A stretch of DNA of 64,000 nucleotides from Atopsyche davidsoni. Its lineage: Eukaryota; Arthropoda; Insecta; Trichoptera; Hydrobiosidae. A model generated the notes under the pieces. That model saw only the letters and a program-made list of their open reading frames with translations. It was not told where the DNA came from and did not search any database. This document shows, piece after piece, positions 47,701 to 61,024 of this stretch. Where the stretch lies: positions 10,230,001 to 10,294,000 of the forward strand of contig JAILWY010000021.1 in NCBI GenBank assembly GCA_022113835.1, read 5' to 3'. Positions within the stretch are counted from its first letter, which is position 1, and each line of letters opens with the position of its first letter. The position numbers and the translations under genes were made by a program.

Positions 47701-50700
47701 TTCAAAGATTAGCTTAAAACCTCTTACCTTTTAGTATATAATTATAAGCCCATGTGCTTTGCAAAAGATGTTCCTCTTTGTACGAATCAATGTTTAGTAT
47801 CAACAGTATGTCTGATCTAATTAATTCATATGCTGTCTTTATTTTTCGTGACAGTCATAATAGTTAAATTTTTACAGTTAATTAATTTTTTTTTTGAAAA
47901 ATCATGCGGAATCTGCGTATAATTACAGTAATACGACTATATGCGTACTTGGTTGCAATGATTTATATTTCTGATGGGATAACTGTGTTTGTAATTTTTA
48001 TTAACACCTTTGCCAACCCGGCTAAGCTGTAAGCTGTGTTTTTCTCCATGTGAAAACATTCCTGAAAATTTTACGTTTTCAACTCAGATGTATGTTTACG
48101 ATATTTTCAACAGTTTTGATTTTGCAAAAAAGGATGTTGACGAAATTCCCAAAGATCAATATTTATGATCGATCAAAATGAACACGTTCACGGTATTTTC
48201 GGAAAGAGTTTAAATTAACATGAGGGTATTCATTTTTCACTGTTAACCCTTACTAAGAGTAAAGAGTGTTTTTACTTTTACAGGTTCCCCGAACATTTAT
48301 GTTTCTACCGTTCCCAATAAATATGTTCAGGGTATTTTTAGGTGAAGTCATCTCACCCAAACCGTAAGCAATGATTTTTTTATGTAAGATTTCTGATGAT
48401 TTGTATTAATAACTTATTTCAATGAATATGCATAGATATTTTCGAGCCAAATTACTGTCAATACAGATATGCTATAAACGCTGATTTTCTTGTCCTAACA
48501 TGATTCTTGAAGGTTCATTTATATTTCTGACCTATTTTGATAAACATGCTTAATATATTTTAATGTTAACTTTTCCAATATTAACCCTGTGTGCCGTGAA
48601 TTCTGATTTCTCATACTGGAGATTTATATGTTAATCTGTAAGTAAGTTTATATTTCTAATACGATTATCATATTAAAGGCATTTGAGCTACATACTAAAT
48701 TCCTACTAAGCCTAAGACATTATCGCTATTTTTATTACTCATATAAGATATCAAAAAAAAAAAAAAAATTAATCTGTCGCGATATTTTTATGTAGTTTGC
48801 TTTTCATGTCATTATTTTGATACTAATATCAGTATTATTTTTACATTGTAATATTCATAAATTTTTAGTATAAATGTATAGTTTTAGTATTTTTTTAATG
48901 TGGTAAGTGTGTTTGCGGAATTTTTAAGTACAGTTTTGAAATTACTGTACAACCCAGCTTTAAGGGGTGGTCTTCCCCAGAGGGTTCCTCCCGCACCCTC
49001 CGCACTGAGCACACATGTCGCCAGGCTACTATAAATGTATATCTAGTGCGGTGCAAAGAAACGTTTGACGAACTTTTCCCATTTGGAGCAATAAAAGCTC
49101 GTGACTGGACGCACCGAACAAAAAGTCCACCCCCAAGGCCCGATCGGACAAACACGATTAACATGTCAAACGGAGTCCCACGGGGGTTCCCGCACCGGGG
49201 ATTGCTACACGCCATTGATGATTTGTTGCACTTTACACAGGAGCTTTAGCGTCTTCCTTGATATATTTTTGACATCATAATTCATTTACTGATCATACAT
49301 AAAACATTAAAAAAAAAAAATTTATACTGCGTCAAAAATATTTTTTTTAAATTTTTTAAGTAACGTCCTTTATATTTTTAATTTTGTAGTTTTCGATGTT
49401 ACCATTTTTGTTTTATATATGCATGTATATTATTGAACAAATTATACATAAGTAATTCATGTTTTTGTGTTATTGTTTTATTCATCTAAACAAATATTAT
49501 GACAAGTGACAGTGAATTTATATTAAACTTTTTGTCATTCTCTTTTTTTAAAGTTTGCAGCATCCATAACATAGTTACAAAATAGCTTATTACGTAAAAT
49601 AAATCTGTAAAACTATACCTTGTTCTGTGGTCTAATAATCTACCTTTGGATTTGCTAGGGTCGTGGACAGCGACGTTCATCCCTAAAGTCCTCAGCCGGG
49701 GGACTTTGTCGTTTCCGCCTTATCACAGCCTGATTTCAGAATTCCCCGGTGACGGTACATCCTCTAACAGGCTTCTCAGTAATTGATTTTATGATAGACA
49801 TGGTTCAATTGTTTCAAAGGCTTCTACAATCTCAATTTCTCTAATACGAATTTCAGTGAATTTGTAACCAAGAGTTCTAGTTATCATTCTTGAGAATTTT
49901 TATGGTTTTATTTTTTACCATTGTGGAACGTAAAAAACAAATACTTTATCAAACAATTTTTGATCTAAGGTTAAAATGGTTTGCGAAAAATCCTGCTACA
50001 CAGGATGATTGTTTAAAGTATTTAAGTGCTTGTATGTGTTTTTATTTAAATTAACACTGTATTCATTGTTATGTACCTGAAACGTAATATTGTCAATTTC
50101 TTGTATGATATATTTTTCTGTCTACTTTGTATATGTATTTAATCTTTTCAAACTAATATAACCCTATAAAATAACTTTTTTTTTAAATGTTTAATCTAAG
50201 TAAAAGATGTTTTTTTGAAAAAAAAAACTAACTAAACAAAAAGTATTTCAGGCCGCAATAGGTTAGCTAAATATTTGAAGAGCATTTAATTATAAAATAT
50301 AGATAACGCCGGAACTAAACCAAATTAACGAACTAAATGCGAGAGGTTTTTTTTATGAAAATAATAAAATTCTCCTGAAATTATACGCAATATATTTAAA
50401 TAGTATTTTAAAATCGTTAGTATAAACCACAACTCAGGCGTAATACTTTAAAATGTAGTTGCAGAGTGCTTTATGCGAGAAATATATTTGTGTTATATCA
50501 AATATCATTATATAAATTAATTATTTTGCAGTTAAAATGTATGCAATTAATGAATTATGTAATTTAACTGTGGCTACTATCTGTTTTCATTTTAATGAGT
50601 GGAATTTCAGAGTATTATGTGAAAAGAAAATAGAACATGTGGTTGTGGCTAAAAGTGCTTAATATATTGCCTTATATCGTGATTATAAACCTTTTTTTAT

Positions 50701-50910
50701 GTAAACCTGTAACGCAACTAAAATTTTATTTTTATAATGGTCTTTTGGTAAACAAGTCAAAAGGCTATTTTTGTTATTTGTTAAGTAGCACTTTAGGTAT
50801 AAATACATTTTTAACTTTGATATCATAAAACTCAATAAAAAAGGAGTGTGCTCAATTTATTACTACAGAAAAATTTTGGTCTTAGAAGAAAAATGATTAG
50901 TAGAGTTATG
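44704..50910. other. Non-coding DNA with GC-richer patches
   Basis: No gene recognised. 44790-45125 is markedly GC- and CpG-rich and holds a 12-bp direct repeat CTCGCGGGGGTT (44965-44976 and 44992-45003). Other less AT-rich patches lie at 46900-47070, 47320-47600, 48950-49250 and 49660-49770. They are surrounded by very AT-rich DNA and may be regulatory. Confidence 0.45.
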
Positions 50911-50964
50911 TTTAACAACATAACTATTAGAAAAATTAAGTTTTCTAATAGTTATGTTGTTAAA
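50911..50964. repeat. Perfect 24-bp hairpin
   Basis: The arms at 50911-50934 and 50941-50964 (TTTAACAACATAACTATTAG... and its exact inverse) are separated by a 6-base loop, ATTAAG. There is no mismatch in 24 pairs. Confidence 0.95.
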
Positions 50965-52883
50965 TTTCACAATAATTGTTTGTTGCGTACCAAATTGTCC
51001 GTTACAATATTTATAGTGATATGAGTGAAGAGAAGAATTAAAATTACATTTAAGTAGTAAAAACAATTTCATTTTAGTACAAAGATGAAAATGACATTTG
51101 ATATACAGATTCTTTTGAAACACTTTCTTTTAAAGCCTTATTGTAGATTTTGTGATATCTTAATTTAATATCGAATATGAAACACCTACAAAATGTCGTT
51201 ATTGCAAGGTTTCTCCCGTTTTTTCGCAGTTTTATTTCTATCGACGGATACAGATTTGATATTCTACATAATCTTAACTCAATATATTGAGATACAACAC
51301 CGGTCGGATATCCGAAGACGACGAATATTCGAAATCGCAAACAAATTCAAAGCCTGCAAATATGTATGAGCTCAAATGAAAAATGAATACGAAATTTCTT
51401 GTGATTTTGTTTTTTCATGGCAATTTTATTTGATTTGCTCGCATCTAAATTTTATTTTCATCATATTCGCTTTCGCCGTTTTTTTATTTAGAAATGTGCT
51501 TGTAGAAATACAGTTTATTTATTTTATTGAATACGGAACTTTTGCATTCGTCGAAATTCGTGAAAGTACGGATTTTTTCCAAGAAATGGAAGAATCTCAA
51601 TGGAATAAAAATTTTCCGAGTTAACTGCCTTTATATTAAAAAAATACTTTCTTAAAGCAATAGAATTAATTTATTTTTGGACGACATATTTTTGAAAAAA
51701 AAAACGTGTAGTATTATTATATAATGAGTTGTTAAAGTATTAAATAATAATTATCATATACGTATATTTTTGATTACACGTTTCAGACATTTATAAATAA
51801 AATTAAAAGTATTATCGAATTATAAAATGTTAGTAAATATTAATAAAAAAAACAGATTTATAGAATATAGTAAATTAAAAGTTCATGTTGGAGATTGTAG
51901 TAACAATATAACATATCTTAGAGGCGGTTTTGTCATTTGAACTTGATGGCAATCATTGTTTTTTTCAGAATTTAATAAAAAAAACTTGTCGATCCACTAT
52001 TAATATAGTTGTTTAATGAGACAAATGCAGTGTATTAAGAAAATCTTGGAAACATTTCAAAAGATTATTTCACAGGTTGCAACTTTTTTCCACGGGTAAC
52101 CTGTTTGATTTTACAGCAAACTTCTTAAGTATGTTCAACTTTTATCATACACATTACTTTGTCAAAAAATTTCATGAGTAAAATACCAATGAAAGCCGTC
52201 GTGGTTGAATTATCTTCTATAAGGGTAGAGCAATAAATTTTGTTGCTTTTATCAAGCAAATAAGGTATCAGTAGAAAAAAGGGTGTCCGAAAATAAACTT
52301 TACAGTTAGAAGATCACCATTTTTGGGATAGATTTCATCTTGCTCTACTGGGATATGGCTGGCTGAAGCATCAGCCCTTGTCATGTGCCCTGAAGGACGC
52401 AGCCTGATTTCCGGTGACTTGAGATTTTCGGTAAAGATATTTAAATTTGAAATCGCCTAATCGTCCGATGTCATCTCGGGCGGCCAACCGGGAGAGCTCC
52501 CCACCGGCCCAAGGAGATTTTCCAATCGATATTTCTTGTTAAATATAATCTTATTTATTATTTCGTCCATAAGTCCAAAACCTCAGAAGATATTTGATAA
52601 AAATATAATTTTGCTTGAATTTTTGAAAATGAGATTCACCAGTAAATCAGAGTACTTCATAATTCATTTCACCACACGTGTTAAAAATATTTGCTCTTGA
52701 CTTTGACTCTTCTTAGACATATTTACTATGAATTATCTTTATAAAGCATTTATTTATTTCATAAAATAAATCAATGGTTTTACTGTTAATCATTGAATAT
52801 AAAACAAGTGCAACAGCCTGAGGTATCAATATTATGTCGATTTTTTTGATTAAACGTCAATCACATGCGTATTTATTACCCAT
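50965..52883. other. Non-coding DNA
   Basis: AT-rich with no gene recognised. A less AT-rich patch is at 52330-52520. Confidence 0.5.
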
Positions 52884-53040
52884 TACAGGTTTATTATATT
52901 ATTACTAATATGATTAGGCACACTAGTTCATACATAGAAGATGATTTAAAGAAACTCTCAGAAAAATATCATCGTGATTTGTTTCTTTAAATCATCTTCT
53001 ATGTATGAACTAATGTGCCTAATCATATTGGTAATAGTAT
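52884..53040. mobile_element. Foldback MITE family M2, near-intact palindrome
   Basis: The arms at 52902-52955 and 52981-53034 are 54 bases each with two mismatches and a 25-base loop. The pairing extends about six more bases outward with one mismatch. The left flank TTACAGGTTTAT is shared, inverted, with the deleted copy near 40.25 kb, which suggests the element begins near 52884. No coding capacity. Confidence 0.85.
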
Positions 53041-53290
53041 CAATATTAGGTAACGCTAATAATGACCTTTGATTCTCCTCAGTCATAATTTATATGATTA
53101 CAGTGGTGGGGAAGAGAAGTCCCTATAAAATGAATACTTTATTTCATCAAATACATTACTATAATATAGTGATAAAATGCGTTTAACGGCAACCCACAGT
53201 AGCAATATTCGGTTACGGCAACAGCCATCTTGGACTCTCCTCAGTCATAATTTATACCATTACGGTGGCGCGGAAGAGTGCCCCCGATAA
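53041..53290. repeat. Tandem duplication, offset 162 bp
   Basis: 53041-53127 and 53203-53289 align without gaps at first: CAATATTAGGTAACG against CAATATTCGGTTACG, then CTCCTCAGTCATAATTTATA in both, then GATTACAGTGGTG against CATTACGGTGGCG and GGAAGAG in both. Confidence 0.8.
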
Positions 53291-53460
53291 TTCTAGCTTA
53301 ATGACGCTCTCTCATAATTAAAATGAAATATCATCAAGCCGTTAATTTCCACCATCGCTGGCTAATTGAAATATCGTTGTTTACGCCATTATTCCCGCCG
53401 CGGGGCTTCGGTGTCAAATTAAACACTTTCCAAGATGGCAGCTGTTGCCGGACGAATGGC
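53203..53460. promoter_or_regulatory. GC-richer block with YY1/Pho-like and GAGA-like motifs
   Basis: GCCAT cores occur at 53224-53228 and 53385-53389 and inverted (ATGGC) at 53435-53439 and 53456-53460; the first and third are in CCATCTTGG/CCAAGATGG contexts. GCTCTCTC at 53306-53313 is a GAGA-factor-like site. An inverted repeat joins 53216-53234 and 53429-53450. Function is inferred only. Confidence 0.3.
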
Positions 53461-56400
53461 CCTCGAGACATTTAAAATCTGAGCGGAAATTGGGTTTTTA
53501 TAACGGAAATTTAGCGATAATTAATTTGTGTGAAGAGTGTGATAATGACGTTCCGAAACGCCGCTTGGAGAGAATTGACGACTCCTCAAAGAGTTTCCCT
53601 ATTTAATAAACATCTTGAAAAATATGATTTGTGTCTTGCACAGCATGTTTAATTTTAACCCAGTTTTCTCAGTATTTTTTCTGGAAGTCAAGAAAATAAA
53701 CAAACAAAATATTTAAAAAAAACTCAATAAACTGAAGTGCATATTTTAAAATTATTTTTCATTTAACTTCACAAAATTAAGAAAATATAAAAACAAAAAA
53801 AAAAGCTTTTTTGGTAATTATTCAAAGTTAAAATAATTTTTTAATGATTGGTTATTTTTAAATTACTTTTGAGAGTGAAATTCTTATTCCATTCTAGTCG
53901 CAGAAACCATTACCACTGGATTCGCTCGATGATTTTTAATTACTTTTCCCAGGAAAGCCTCTTGCGAGAAACACTCCCAGAAAAGAGAGCTCACTTTTAT
54001 AAAAAAAAGTACGTTTCAACTAATAACTGTATTACGTGAAGCTTTAATTTGTTATTTGAGATAAATTTTGAAAGCTTCTGAAATGTGCAAGTTTTTCATA
54101 AATCTGATAATGGGTGTTTTATTTAGAAATGTAACAGTTGTCCACGTAAAACGTGTTAAATTGTTGTTGCATTACATGCATATTTGCTGCGGAGAGAAGA
54201 ATAAAAGTGCTATTTTTTATCTGTCTTGAGAATTTGACAGTTAATCACAATAAAGAGCCAATATTTAATTAATCTATATGAACATAAAGCCGCAAGTAAA
54301 AGAACAGGTAAATAAGAAGTTGGGATTAATCAAATGATAATTAAAACTCTGTTTCGATATGTCTTGTAGTTTACAAGAGTATTAGAAAACTGCACAAGAA
54401 TGGAACTCAGTTATTTTTTACTTTTTAAGCCTGGAGATCTGTTAATAAACTTTAATATCTAAACCAACAATTTTATAATATTTTTCTAATACGGCTGGTA
54501 GGTAAGCAAGCGTACTAAAAACTGGACCATAAGGTAGTTATTTTTGTTCTTTAAAATAGATATTCTTATTCAGGAATAAAGGATAAAATCAAGTTGACGT
54601 TCTTCTCGTAATGCCTTTTTTTCCTGGACAATCAGCTGCAGTAGACCAATTGATATTTATAAAAAAGGTATCTTACACTTATATACCATCGTCACAAAAA
54701 TTGTATAAATACAAAATGCTTTTCTTTATGAATTTTATATCTTCCAGAGTCTGGCGGTTTGAAATACAATATTTTATTGTCAGTACAATGAAATTCTGGC
54801 ATTCAAGTGACCTCAGTTGTATAAGAGGGAGTATATAATAGTCTATTGTGTAAACAGAGAAAAGTATAAAGCCTGCACTGCTAAACGGCCCTGTTTTCTT
54901 CAATCACAATAAAGAGCTCATCTTCAATTCACCCCCTAGCAAAGGAACTCGTTGTTAAAATTGAAATATGAATATTTAATAGTAGTTCTGGTTTGTAATG
55001 AAATTGACTATATCTTGTTATAATGTAATGAAATTATAGACATGAAATTATTAATAACAGTTTATCCGGATTTTGACAGCGTAATTAAATATAGCAATGG
55101 GTAAATATTTTTTAACATGCATGAGTACTTAAGACTTATACGATTTCTATTTAAATATTTGTTTCATATTAAAAATATATCGTAGACATTTTTTGTCGCA
55201 CCAAACATAAACTGGTATGAGTTTTTGTTCAGCTATCGAGGTATCATTCTCAATTATATCCAGTTCATTCGTTTTAAAATAGCACATAATTTAGATATTT
55301 TAAAATTCCCTTAGAGTAACCTTCTTAATTGTTTTTTTTTTAATAAAGATAAGATCCTCAAGGCATTTTTTCCTCTTGAATCCCAATTAAAGCCTTTTCA
55401 GCTTAAAAAAATCCAACCCCCATCTATTATTTGTAATCATCTGAATCTTCTATTGGGGTGAAATCTCAAAATTATCATTTACTTTGATTGTATTTTAATT
55501 TGAAAAAAAAAAAAACATGAATTTCTTGCAAATTATCACTCAATTATTTTTTTTACAATCTGAAAAATAATTCTTCCTTAACAATTTAAAAATAATTCTT
55601 TCTTAACTCTTTTGAGATGTTATATCCTTACTATGTTTAAATTTATATTATTTTATTTTAGTTAGTTTTTGTATGAAACAAATGGAAAAAATTTCCATAT
55701 TATATTTCATAAATTTAAAAGTGTTTGGATACCAAAACAGAAAATAACATCTAATTTATATTTCAATAAATTGATATATATTTAATCCGTGATGGTTTTA
55801 CACTAACATTAACAATTATTTGGTTTGAAAGATTAGTCATGCGGAGATAGTCAATCAAGCAGACGTTCCAAGGAGATGACCAGGGATGATAAGGGAGGTG
55901 GAAGGGGTGGCGTCTCTAGTAAGGGTTGCAAATGGGGTTACAAAATATCGCCTGAAATAAATAATGTCATATGTAAGGCTGGAGGGTCCGTCTCGCTTCC
56001 GCTTTTCTAACTTCCGGTTTGGTGATGTATTTTTTTAGGAGATGTGTAACCTATTTTTGTGTTCTTTTCATCTTTGATGTAAATTCACGCTGGCACACAA
56101 TTCAATTTGAATGATACAAACGTTTTTGAAAATATTCATTTATAATACCAAAAGTTGGTATTATATACGTGTTCGCTAATTTAATTAGGTGTATTGTATA
56201 AACATCTTTACTAAAATTAATAAAATTTAAATTACATAAACTATCAAATAAATCACACAAGACTCATTTTATGCTTTGGTACTGATCAACTGTAATATTT
56301 TTAAACTATTCAATACTTAATAAATAGTATCGCGTTAAGTTGTTTAGTTGGTATTTTTTTAAAGTAAAATCAAATATGTATAATGGTTTATTGTTTAGTT

Positions 56401-59400
56401 TATTTCCAGATGTGGTTATCCGTCATGGATTTCCGCAGGCAGCTGACTTAGTTAAGGCTGTATGAGGCAGCGCAATTTCATAATTAGTATCAACATCGGG
56501 AAATGCCAAAAACTGTACCTACTGCGCACATGTCAGCGAAATTTGATTACATGAATTTCAAAGGCCCGGCATTTTCCTCGCATAAAAGGCTTGCGTGGTA
56601 AATATATCGTTGGACGTTTTGATTCTATTATTGTACAGGACATACAGTAGTAGTTTTATTATCTGTCGCCGATAGATTGACATGTTTGACTAAACGAATT
56701 ACGTGATTGCACAACGTATTTTTCCTGGTATTTATAAAATACAAAAGAAGCTTTTACCTGCTGATAAAAAAAAACAGAAAATTTTTACTTTCAACAATAA
56801 CTACCAATAAAATATAAGTGCATATTATGTAAGCAATAAAGTGATCCAGATAATTGCTTTTTCTTTTTTTCTACGAAATATTTTTCTCTCAAACCACTAT
56901 TATACATGTCAAATTTTTATGAGCTACTATTGTGCACGTTGAAGTGAATTATAGTTAAGTATTATAAGTGTTTTTTTTTTTGGCCAAAGGAGAGCTGGTA
57001 CTTTAGGTTCCATTAACCGCTCTTCCTAAGTATTAAGTCCTTATCCACTTAGTACATAGTGTAGGTAGATTGGAAATTCAAATGCAGAGACGAGGCGTTA
57101 GTGACTTAAAGTTAATTTTGTAATTATCTATAAAATACATTAGGTGTGGTTGCAAACACGAAACCAGCGGGTATTTCCTGCTTTCTAAGTATGAATAATG
57201 CAAACACGTTTAACAATACTTGCGCTTCATAATGACTTCACAAACTTTTAAAGCTACTTGACAGACTGAGCGCCACTCTGTATGATGAGAACTGTTAACA
57301 GTTAAGTGTTAAATGATACTATTAATCAAAACCTGTTTCTATTTCAGTTCATTTAAGGTTATAAAACAATTTGAAAGCTTTGATTCAATTAATATAAATA
57401 AATTTTTAAATGAACCAATTTACAAACGAATATGTAAAAAAAATTGCTATTCATAAAAATCGATAGTCATAAAATTGTTTAACCAAGATATATGACTAAT
57501 ATTAAAAAAATATATATATTAATTACTGTTGAATTACTTTAGTGTCATATTTATTAAATGATATATTTGATTAACAGTAAAAGTGTACTGTTAAGGAATG
57601 CTTTATTGTCAATTTCTAAACTTGATTGTATGGGTTAAGCATATATTCATTTGATGTACAAAAAAGGATCTCAAAAAGCAAATTTGCCAAGCAAGAATAA
57701 TACGAACATATCTGAATTAAAATTGGATTTTGACGAAAAACTTCCTGCATGTATTAAAAAAATGGCAGAGAAAAATATTTTCTTGTCCCTTTTAATTAAA
57801 ATTTTCGTAATTTTATCATATTCATCAAAACACGAAAAGCCTGTTATTTCATGTCAATTTTATAAAATAAAATATCTTGGCTTGTAATTGGAAATTCCTC
57901 AAAGCAACGCTACCCTCTTTGCCTTCAAGTACATTGTGAATCGTCTCTCTAATTTACTACTGAAAACGGTTATTGGTTAAAATTTTCCCCGACACTTATA
58001 ACGAGTGATTATTCTTGTTATTTTTATTGAGAAATACGGAAACGGTTTTGATTTGGTATGGCTTTGCGTTTAATGGAGTTTTACTCAATAACGTGCCAGA
58101 GCAGTGGGGATATATAGCCGACTTAATTTATTTGCTTGTCTCTTGAAGAGAGCTAGTCTGAAGTTGGCAGAGAAAACTTAGCAAATGCCACTCCATTTTG
58201 TACTCATGTATCAAGAAAAAAAAATGTATATAAGAATTTAAAATTCAAAAATCTTTTCTTGATTCTGTATACTTAGATAAAAGGTACAACTCCCTGTTGG
58301 CTAAAGATAAAACGGTCAACGTATTGAATATGTAAGATTTGATATATGTTTTTGGTCACAAAATTTTCTAAAACTATTCTGTGTAGTGTATAATTTAATA
58401 ATGAGCATAATATTCCTCAAATCATTTTTGAAATAATCCGTATTTGTATAATACATTTCGTTTTGCTCATTTTAAGCACCAAACCATAACAACCAGTAAC
58501 GAGTGGTCTGTAATTTAATTTTATATGAATTACTGATAATAAAGAATACAATCTTTCAAAGTTTTTAAACTCACTAAAAATATAGGATTTAATGCTAAAT
58601 TATTGAAATCAGAAAAGACTTTAAAATCGACGATTAATCCTATCCAAGTGTATATGAATATATGTTGCAAATCTCCAATTCAAGTTGAAATAATTCTTCC
58701 GATAAATAATATTCAGAATTACAAAAAAAAAAAAACCTCACATATAAATGTAAAATATTATTTTCAAACCATTTTTTTCGGCACGGTTAGAATATTGTCA
58801 GTAAAACATGAAAATAAGAAGGTCAAGTTCTTCAGAACGAGAGCTCGCTTTAGTGGAGTAATTGTAAAGTACCTACGATTTAGGAGGCTTCAAGGGGCTG
58901 TGTGTGGCTGCCACCCTCCGGATGCACCCTCTTGTTGACAAATGAAGGGATGATTAAATCCTTAACATCTTTCAGAGCGCACAGGAGCCTTGTCGCTAGC
59001 GCAAACACACTCTTCTCACTGGCTATGGCGAATAATTGTACGGCACGATTTTATTAAGTAAATTATTCCCTTTATCTTGATTGAATACACCTCCTGCGAT
59101 ATTGGAAATGTTAATTCTATAAAATTGATTGGGTTTTGTATTCCTGGATATTAAGCAATTAAAATCATCGTAAATTATAAAGCAAAATTATTTATATATT
59201 TTATGAAAATTCAATGATCGCAAAGAGCCAAAATTTACAATTTATTGTCAAGAAATATCTGAAACATCTGATTCAAACATTAAACACGAGTTCCAGCCGT
59301 TTCATATAGAATTATGTTTTTCTGGGCTATAACGCTGAATTTTTTTTGTCTTCTTGATATTTTGGCTACCAAATAAAAAATAAATTGTTATTAAAATATA

Positions 59401-61024
59401 ATTTAGAAGCCGAAAAGTCTTTATTATGACGCATAGAGGTATATTTTTGAGTATGCCCAAGAATATTCAGTTTTATTCGTCGGTTTCACAATTGTCGAAA
59501 ACATATAGATAATGATTTCTGGTAGTTTTAGAAAAAAATATTACCTGTGATCTCGACCTTTAACACAAAAAGAGGCTTGATTGATGTTATTTTAATTTTT
59601 TTTATACAGTGCTTAGGGAGTGTGCTTCTTTTGTATGGAAATTCGGTGTGAAAATTTCTCCGATTCTCGTGGTTGTCTTCATTTGAATCCGAGTTTTGCA
59701 AATAAAGTTTTTCTAAGCAAATATTCACTCCCCGAGGTAATTTTAATAATAACGATGTCACAAAAAATATGTTTTGATACAATACACATTTATTGGCAAA
59801 AAAATGGTCGAGGTTTCATGCATTATTCACAAAGAACAAAGGAATTTTATTCATTATTCACAACGTACAAAGATTCTTCTTAAAATATTATATTTGTAAC
59901 CCATAAAAAATAACAACACACCACAAAAAAATAATAGTGTGCTTTTAAGCTGTAATGTCTGTATTAGTATAAAAATATTTTGAATTCGCAAATAATGTAT
60001 TTTTAGTATTTCTACTGCAGACTGGCTTAATTTGAAATATTTTATGGATATATTAAAATTAAGCTCAATGGATATAGTAGAAAAATTTATCTATAGCGCA
60101 ATGAGATAATAAACATAAATTTTAAATTTGAAATGAAATAAAATGCTTTACTGTAGAACTTCTTAGATTAAAAAAAATCTCGAATACGAATGATTGTTTA
60201 ATTTTTTGAAAATGAAAATGTTTTTGTTTATAATTTTTAAATATATATTGAAACGAAATGCAGTTATTTCTTAAATATAACTTGTGTAAAGACATATTTT
60301 GATATATTTTTTTAGAATTACAAAAAATTCACTATCCGTCATATACATATAACCAGAAAATCTAAAGGTATGTAATGAAAATCAACGAGCAAGAGAAATA
60401 CCTGCGAACGTTTATTCTTCACACAATCATACTTGAATAAATCAAGGTGGATTAACTTCATTTGAATATTCATATAGTTATTATCCAAAACAAAAAGGCT
60501 TTAGCATATACGGCTCACGGTTTGAAGCACTCTGTATAATATTATGAAAAACGGGATACGAATGACTGTTGGAGATTTCAACAGCTCCCTTGTCTGTCAT
60601 GTTTGAATTTTGAATTGAGGATTTAAACCAAGTCCTCAGAGAGTTATTAACATATCATAATATCTAACCAGTTGCCAGGTACCTGAATTTTTTTAAAGAA
60701 AATAAACGCGTATAAGATTTATGTAAATAATATGACCCGCGGTAACAATAAATTTTTCCGTCAGTTCAATATAACACAGTTCTCAAAATAAAGCCAAATA
60801 TTTACATTATTCGAGAGGTCCGTCAACCTAAAAAATATCCTGAAAAAAATTAAATACTTAGTTCGTTTTTAGGAAGTAGATTCTATAACTGCTTTAAATG
60901 AGCATTATTATTTTATTTTCGCAATTTAAGTAAATTTTGCAACTGTAAACTAGCGATTAATATAAATTTTTATATACTGCAAAATAACTGACTACACGAA
61001 GAAACGTTTATTGTTACTGCTTAT
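53461..61024. other. Non-coding DNA with GC-richer patches
   Basis: No gene recognised. Less AT-rich, non-repetitive patches lie at 55855-56035, 56400-56650 and 58850-59060. No open frame in them shows a known family. Confidence 0.45.
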
